Positions 59,729 through 64,000 of a DNA stretch of 64,000 nt are shown one piece after another. Position 1 is the first letter of the stretch; every line of letters begins with the position of its first letter. Under the pieces are notes generated by a model, which saw only the letters and a list, made by a program, of their open reading frames with translations, was not told the origin of the DNA and searched no databases. A program made the translations under genes and the position numbers. Source of the DNA: Albidovulum aestuarii (GTDB lineage: Bacteria > Pseudomonadota > Alphaproteobacteria > Rhodobacterales > Rhodobacteraceae); contig NZ_JASBQQ010000006.1 in the NCBI RefSeq assembly GCF_029961185.1, positions 1 through 64,000 of the forward strand, given 5' to 3'.

Positions 59729-60502
59729 TCAAGTCGTCAGCGCGGCATTGTACCCTTCGAAGGTGATGTTTCCGGCGATACGGCGGGCTTCCGCCTCTGC
59801 CTGTGTGGAACGGATTGTCCAGCAGAGCACCTCGGCGCCCAAGGCCTTCAGCTCGGCCACACGCGGGCGGTTGAGGTCGGCGGCCTCGTGCGAGATGAAG
59901 CTGGCGCCCACCCGGTCGTAATCCGGAATGTCCCGCAACCGGTCCCGCACGGCGGGGGGCAGAAGCGGCCAGTCTTCGGCTGTATAGGCCGAGGTGACGA
60001 TGCCGCGCGCAATCTGTGGCGCGGCCTTGGCCAGTGCGGCCACCGAATGTGGGTTGAAGGACATCAGCGCGACGGGGCCATCATAGTCCCTAAGGGTATC
60101 AGCCACGGCCCGTTCCAGCGGCCCGACATCGGGGCCCATCGCGCCGTCCTGATCCTTGATCTCGATCAGCAGCGGCACCCGGCCCGCAACCAGATCGAGC
60201 ATCTCCGCCAAAGTCGGGATACCCTCGTCCCCGCCGGTCAGGGGAAGCGCCCCAAGCTCTGCCGCCGTCCTGCCGCGGATGCGGCCCGGCTTGCCGGTCA
60301 GGCGCTTCAGGTCGTAGTCGTGAAAGACCATCGGCACACCGTCGGCCGATGGCTGGATATCGCATTCGATCCCGTATCCCGCCGCGATGGCCGCGCGGAA
60401 GGCGGCAAGCGAATTTTCAGGTTTTCCCAAGGCCTTGTCATGAAAGCCCCGATGCGCGATAGGGGCTTTCAGGAAGGCTTCCGGCAGGCGAACCGGCGTC
60501 AT
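59729..60502 (-). CDS. Glycerophosphodiester phosphodiesterase
   Basis: A 257-residue GDPD. Motifs are APIAHRGFHDKALGKPENSLAAFRAAIAAGYGIECDIQPSADGVPMVFHDYDLKRLTG, containing the His and metal-binding Glu/Asp residues, and LLIEIKD. It cleaves glycerophosphodiesters to glycerol 3-phosphate. No signal peptide, so it is cytoplasmic. The start at 60502 overlaps the ridA-like stop (TAATG). Confidence 0.93.
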   Translation of the reverse strand: MTPVRLPEAFLKAPIAHRGFHDKALGKPENSLAAFRAAIAAGYGIECDIQPSADGVPMVFHDYDLKRLTGKPGRIRGRTAAELGALPLTGGDEGIPTLAEMLDLVAGRVPLLIEIKDQDGAMGPDVGPLERAVADTLRDYDGPVALMSFNPHSVAALAKAAPQIARGIVTSAYTAEDWPLLPPAVRDRLRDIPDYDRVGASFISHEAADLNRPRVAELKALGAEVLCWTIRSTQAEAEARRIAGNITFEGYNAALTT

Positions 60503-60966
60503 TACCGAACCTGGATGACCGCGTCGATTTCGACCGCGACACCCAGCGGCAGCGAGGGCGTGGAGACGGCGGCGCGGGCGTGGCGACCGGCATCGCCGAG
60601 CACCTCGACCATGAGGTCTGAGCAGCCGTTGATGACCTTCGGCTGATCGGTGAAATCGGCTGTCGAATTGACGAAACCACCAAGCTTCACCACCCGCACG
60701 ATGCGATCGAGATCGCCGCCGAGAGCCGCCCGAGCCTGCGCCAGAATGGCGATCCCGCATTGCCGCGCGGCCTTGGCGCCGCCGTCGACATCCATATTGC
60801 CGCCGAGGCAACCCTTGATCAGACCGTCCGGCCCGGCGCTGATCTGGCCCGAGATGAAGAGCATGTCACCGGCCAGCACATAGGGCACGTAGTTGGCTGC
60901 GGGCGCGGGGGCGTCCGGCAGGGTGATGCCCAGTTCTGCAAGGCGTGCGTCGATCTTTCCGGCCAT
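60502..60966 (-). CDS. RidA family protein
   Basis: A 154-residue RidA/YjgF/UK114-type protein. Signature segments are NYVPYVLAGDMLFISGQI, GGAKAARQCGIAILAQARAALGGD and RAAVSTPSLPLGVAVEIDAVI at the C-terminus, where the Arg that binds imines in true RidA is visible as ARAAVS. The longer N-terminus (about 25 residues) fits the YjgH/Rid5-7 subgroups. Coupled with the GDPD gene. Confidence 0.9.
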   Translation of the reverse strand: MAGKIDARLAELGITLPDAPAPAANYVPYVLAGDMLFISGQISAGPDGLIKGCLGGNMDVDGGAKAARQCGIAILAQARAALGGDLDRIVRVVKLGGFVNSTADFTDQPKVINGCSDLMVEVLGDAGRHARAAVSTPSLPLGVAVEIDAVIQVR

Positions 60967-61269
60967 GATATACTCCTGTTCCGTTCGGCGCGGAAGCTAG
61001 CGGCGCGGCGGGTTCAAGGAAAGGGCAAAAGCGACCGCCCGGAACCCGGGTCAGCAGGCGCCGTATGGCGGCTGAAAGCGCAGCCAGTTGGCCCGTCGGC
61101 AAAGTGTCTGCGCTCTGTCGGCAAAACGTATGGCAACCGACCCGACGGACGCGGCAGACGAATGGCGGAAGCTGCGGGTATATCCCGGTGCTGGTCGGGT
61201 CGGGAAATCGGCACTGCCCTGTGGGGTCGATCCGGGCTATGCTGCCAGAATTGCAACCAATCTTTCACC
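60967..61269. other. Intergenic region, divergent promoters presumed
   Basis: About 300 bp between the ridA-like gene (-) and the TIGR02270-like gene (+). I see a repeated GTCGGCAAA (near 61090 and 61117), but no convincing promoter pair, sigma-54 site, RNA gene or ORF with family resemblance. Short open frames here look like noise. Confidence 0.5.
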
Positions 61270-62430
61270 ATGCCCGTTCACGAGACGATTTCAGTCATTC
61301 CTCCGATCCTGCGCCAGCACGCTGAGGGCGCGGCGTTCCTCTGGTCGCAGCGGGTGCGGATGTTCCACGACCCGGCCTTTGGCGAGGTCGAGCTTGGCCG
61401 TCTTGACCGCCGCCTTGGCGCGCATATCGACGGGCTTCTCGCCTCCGGGATTGCCGCGCTGGGCGAAGCGGCGGCGCGGTTCGAGGATTTCCCCGAACCG
61501 GGCGAGATGTTCGCATGGTTCTTGGTGGCGCTGCTGGGTGGCGGGCCTGAGGATATTGCGGCGGCGCTGGAGAAGGTGGCGGACCATCCCGATTGCCGGA
61601 GCGGTCTGTCCGGTGCGATTGCCTGGGCCGGAGCCGGTGCCGTGCGCCCGCATGTGAAGCCGTGGTTCACCAGCACCGATCCCCTATTGCGCCTCTTGGC
61701 CATGACGGCCTGTTCGCATCACCGGGCCGATCCCGGCGACTGGCTGGACCGCTGCCTTGCCGATGAGGATCCGCAGGTCCGGGACCGCGCCTTGCGGCTA
61801 TTGGGAGAGATTGGACGGGTGGACCGGCTGGGTATGGCGGTCGAGGCGCTGGAGGGGCCGCGCGGGCCCGGCCAGTTCGCCGCCGCCCGTTCGGCATTGC
61901 TGTTGGGCCGGTCTGGCCCCGCCCTTCCGGTGCTGCGGCGACTTGCCGCCGAGACCGGCCGAGTGGCGGATGCGGCGCTGGAACTTGCCGTTCTTGGCGG
62001 GCAGGGGGCCGAGGCGCGCGGCTGGCTCGGCGATCTGATGCGACGGCCGGAACGCGCCGGGGCGGCGCTGATGGCCGCCGGGGCGATCCGCGATCCGGGC
62101 GTGCTGGACTGGCTGATCGGCATGTGTGCCGATCCGGCCCATGCGGCGGGGGCGGGCCGCGCGATCCGGGCGCGGCTGGACTTCGATCTCGACGATACCG
62201 ATGCGTTCGAGGCCGACCCGGCAAAACTCGCCCCCGGGTTCGCGGGACGCGATGACGGGCCATGGCCGGTGGCGGAGCGTGTCCGGGACGCAATCAAGAC
62301 GCTTGCGGGCAAGGGGCGGTTCACCAGCCTGATCGCGCTGCGCCGCGACTGCCTTGTGGCGGCGATCGCCGCGCCGGGGCGGACGCTGGCAGACTGGCGG
62401 CATCGCCGTTCGTATCCAGCCTGGTCCTGA
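61270..62430 (+). CDS. TIGR02270-like protein of T6SS clusters
   Basis: A 386-residue helical, HEAT-repeat-like protein. The N-terminus IPPILRQHAEGAAFLWSQR and the repeat LDRCLADEDPQVRDRALRLLGEIGR resemble the TIGR02270 family found beside DUF2169 and ketosynthase-like genes in type VI secretion regions of proteobacteria. The ATG at 61270 fits family starts; the open frame upstream to 60760 is antisense to ridA and unlikely. Its stop lies 8 bp from the convergent ketosynthase-like gene. Function unknown. Confidence 0.72.
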   Translation: MPVHETISVIPPILRQHAEGAAFLWSQRVRMFHDPAFGEVELGRLDRRLGAHIDGLLASGIAALGEAAARFEDFPEPGEMFAWFLVALLGGGPEDIAAALEKVADHPDCRSGLSGAIAWAGAGAVRPHVKPWFTSTDPLLRLLAMTACSHHRADPGDWLDRCLADEDPQVRDRALRLLGEIGRVDRLGMAVEALEGPRGPGQFAAARSALLLGRSGPALPVLRRLAAETGRVADAALELAVLGGQGAEARGWLGDLMRRPERAGAALMAAGAIRDPGVLDWLIGMCADPAHAAGAGRAIRARLDFDLDDTDAFEADPAKLAPGFAGRDDGPWPVAERVRDAIKTLAGKGRFTSLIALRRDCLVAAIAAPGRTLADWRHRRSYPAWS

Positions 62431-62438
62431 GAGTTTTC

Positions 62439-63458
62439 TCAGCCCGGCCCGCCGGTCAGGCAGGCGGCCGCCCTGAGACCGTCTTCCGAGGCGATCTCAA
62501 GCATGGCGCAGCGTCCCGGCGCATAGTCCTTGCCGAAGGCATCCGCCGCGACAGCGAGCGCGAGCGCGGCGGATGCCGAGCCGGTATCGCCGAAACTCAT
62601 CGCCGGATAGGCTGTCGCCATATACTCGCGATGCGTCCGGTAGAAGCGGGCGCGGAAGATCAGCGCCTCCAGCGCGCCGTAGCGCTCGCCGTTAAAATTG
62701 CTGACGACGAATTCGACCGCGCTTTCGCCGTAACCCTCGGCGCTCGACGCGGCCTCCAGCGCCTTTTGCATCGCACGGCCCTGGCTTTGACGTTCGCCGA
62801 GCACATTTTCGGGTTCGTCGGCAAGGCCGGTCATGAGGATCTGCATCCCGGGCCCCGGGGTCGTTGTCAGCAGGACCGCGCCCGCCGCTTCGCCGGGTAC
62901 CAGACCCTGCGCCGACCCGCCGTGCAGCCGTCCGGCCGCCCGGAAGCGGGCCATGTCGCTGGTGTTGATGAGGGAATCGACGCCCAGCAGAAGAATCCGA
63001 TCCGCCTCGCCCCGCGCCAGTCGGGTGGCGGCGTCGGGCAGCGCGCCGATCAGCGCGGCGGGGCCTCCATCGACCAGCCGCGATCCCGTCGCGAAGGGCC
63101 CACCGAGCTTGTCATTCAGCGCGGCCCTGAAGCGGCGCGGGTCGCTTTCCTGCCAGCAGGGATGTCCGCGTTTCGACGAGGGCGGCGTGCAGAGCAGCAG
63201 CGTGCCCGCCCGGTCACCGTCCCCAAGCGCCTCGTTCCCCGCCCGGGCGGCGAGGTTCTGAAGCCATGTCGCGGGGTCGGGACGCAGCCGCCAGTCGGTC
63301 GGGATTTCGGCCACGATCTGCGGTGTGCCAAACTCGTCGGGCGAAGTGATCTCGCGGAAACCGTCGATCCCCGCGACGAAGGCGGCGGCGGATTGCGGCA
63401 GGGTCAGCCCGGCAGCCGTGACTGCGCCCGATCCGATGATGCGCAGGGCAGGCGTCAT
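62439..63458 (-). CDS. Beta-ketoacyl-synthase-like protein, probable pseudoenzyme
   Basis: A 339-residue thiolase-fold protein. The ketosynthase scaffold is recognisable: RLARGEADRILLLGVDSLI, then the loop GLVPGEAAGAVLL, and FGDTGSASAALALA near the C-terminus. The catalytic triad is missing: no Cys occurs in the nucleophile region (LVDGGPAALIGAL), the first His region reads NFNGERYGALEAL, and the second His position reads FGDTG. Such proteins occur with DUF2169 in T6SS accessory clusters. Overlaps DUF2169 by 4 bp (ATGA). Frame upstream of 63458 is in the DUF2169 gene. Confidence 0.82.
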   Translation of the reverse strand: MTPALRIIGSGAVTAAGLTLPQSAAAFVAGIDGFREITSPDEFGTPQIVAEIPTDWRLRPDPATWLQNLAARAGNEALGDGDRAGTLLLCTPPSSKRGHPCWQESDPRRFRAALNDKLGGPFATGSRLVDGGPAALIGALPDAATRLARGEADRILLLGVDSLINTSDMARFRAAGRLHGGSAQGLVPGEAAGAVLLTTTPGPGMQILMTGLADEPENVLGERQSQGRAMQKALEAASSAEGYGESAVEFVVSNFNGERYGALEALIFRARFYRTHREYMATAYPAMSFGDTGSASAALALAVAADAFGKDYAPGRCAMLEIASEDGLRAAACLTGGPG

Positions 63459-64000
63459 GGCAGCCAGACCGGTTCGCCGCTCAGAGTGCCGTCGCCGCCC
63501 AGCGGATTGACATAGGTCTTGCCCTTGCGCCGCGCGTTCAGCCAGACCGGCGAGACATGGCCGAGCGCGATCTCGGTCAGGCGCGGCACGTTGCGCAGCA
63601 GCCGGATCGGGTGCCGCGCCTTGAGCGTGACACGCCCCAGATCCGGTTCGAGAATGAGCGTATCGGGCGCGAGCGGGATCCGCTCCACCCGGTCGGCATG
63701 GATCAGGTGCAGCGGCGCGGCGAGGCGGGGCAGATGGAAGGACCAGCGCCCTTCGGGTGTCATGTTGATCAGCGTGACCGGGGTCCCGGGCGGCAGGCTG
63801 TCGGCCCATTGGTCTGGCGGCGCTAAGAGGTTGTGGCGCGGGTCGAAATCCGTGGGCGGCAGCGGCCACTGGCGGGCAAGCCATGCGGCGTCATAGGTTC
63901 CAGCCAGCGCCAGACGCGGCTGCCAGCCCCGGCCGACGGGGCCAAATCCGGCCGGGCGGGTTGCCCTGGCATCGCCCTTGTAGGCGATGTTCGCCAGATC
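63455..64000 (-). CDS. DUF2169 protein of T6SS (partial, 5' end outside)
   Basis: The C-terminal 181 codons of a DUF2169 protein; the frame is open to the window edge. The hallmark segment is PAGFGPVGRGWQPRLALAGTYDAAW followed by PTDFDPRHNLLAPPDQ. DUF2169 proteins are encoded beside PAAR/VgrG and effector genes and are thought to help load T6SS effectors. It is the upstream partner of the ketosynthase-like gene, with overlapping stop and start. The remaining T6SS genes would lie beyond 64000. Confidence 0.88.
   Translation of the reverse strand, partial: DLANIAYKGDARATRPAGFGPVGRGWQPRLALAGTYDAAWLARQWPLPPTDFDPRHNLLAPPDQWADSLPPGTPVTLINMTPEGRWSFHLPRLAAPLHLIHADRVERIPLAPDTLILEPDLGRVTLKARHPIRLLRNVPRLTEIALGHVSPVWLNARRKGKTYVNPLGGDGTLSGEPVWLP

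Noticed and set aside
60760-61269. N-terminal extension of the TIGR02270-like gene (open frame back to 60760).
   Set aside because: The extension is antisense to ridA and has no domain resemblance; the ATG at 61270 gives a family-like start.
1-64000. CRISPR arrays, complete insertion sequences, rRNA operons, prophage genes.
   Set aside because: I looked for regularly spaced repeats, paired transposase ORFs, rRNA motifs and phage structural genes on both strands and saw none beyond the transposase tail at the left edge.

Overview
The window (64 kb, high GC, about 75 genes) looks like the chromosome of an alphaproteobacterium of the order Rhodobacterales (Rhodobacteraceae/Roseobacteraceae group). 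The evidence is the gene orders hemD-mitofilin-hemY, tsaD-gpsA-YciI-EVE and regA-hvrA-hvrB-ahcY, the HvrA-type H-NS protein, the BluB/BluE/BluF B12 genes and the RegA-type regulator. All calls are by eye from motifs and gene order; no database search was run.

Layout. 1-830: the end of a lower-GC island next to tRNA-Thr(CGU), with the tail of an IS3-type transposase, an orphan ORF and a truncated tRNA-Thr copy. 870-4585 (-): hemD, a mitofilin-like protein and hemY; diverging from it is tsaD-gpsA-YciI-EVE (4634-7375). 7435-13298: a DUF1761 membrane protein, DUF2853, ahcY, and the hvrB/hvrA/regA redox- and light-regulator set with no regB or senC beside it. 13513-14547: a LacI-type regulator.

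14552-40693: an almost complete aerobic (oxygen-dependent) adenosylcobalamin island. One minus-strand operon runs from a cobalamin riboswitch (about 30300) through DUF1636, cobW, cobN, cobG, cobH, cobI, cobJ, cobL, cobE, cobM, cobB and cobA to a second DUF1636 gene; cobK sits on the opposite strand inside it. A second cobalamin riboswitch (about 16530) precedes cbtB-cbtA (cobalt uptake) and cobF. The plus-strand block nnrS, cobO, two Lin0512 paralogues and cobQ is followed by the minus-strand bluB-cobC-cobD-bluE-alpha-ribazole phosphatase block and the plus-strand cobU-cobT-cobS block. Together they cover ring methylation, ring contraction, amidation, part of the cobalt chelatase, adenosylation, aminopropanol arm, lower ligand synthesis and nucleotide loop assembly. 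The chelatase partners CobS/CobT and a CobR-type corrin reductase are not in the window.

40789-53878: a GSA-like aminotransferase plus a glutamine-synthetase-like ligase behind twin TTTGATCAAA palindromes, a ZIP metal transporter, lldD, an MFS transporter, rplY-pth, a serine hydrolase, DUF2237, trpA, ychF, and an HlyD/DUF3302 pair. 53989-54641: remnants of a CDGSH protein and a HAD phosphatase joined by a deletion. 54638-60966: rsmD, a GST, a ferredoxin-reductase-like flavoprotein, two tandem peroxiredoxins, a pterin dehydratase, a FemAB-like acyltransferase, a glycerophosphodiesterase and RidA. 61270-64000: the edge of a type VI secretion accessory cluster (TIGR02270-like protein, a ketosynthase-like protein lacking its catalytic residues, and DUF2169 running off the end).

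The observations I would follow first are: two DUF1636 genes as first and last members of the riboswitch-controlled B12 operon; the tandem Lin0512 pair between cobO and cobQ; cobK and cobL starting on the same CATG on opposite strands; the apparently dead ketosynthase in the T6SS edge; and the HAD/CDGSH deletion scar.
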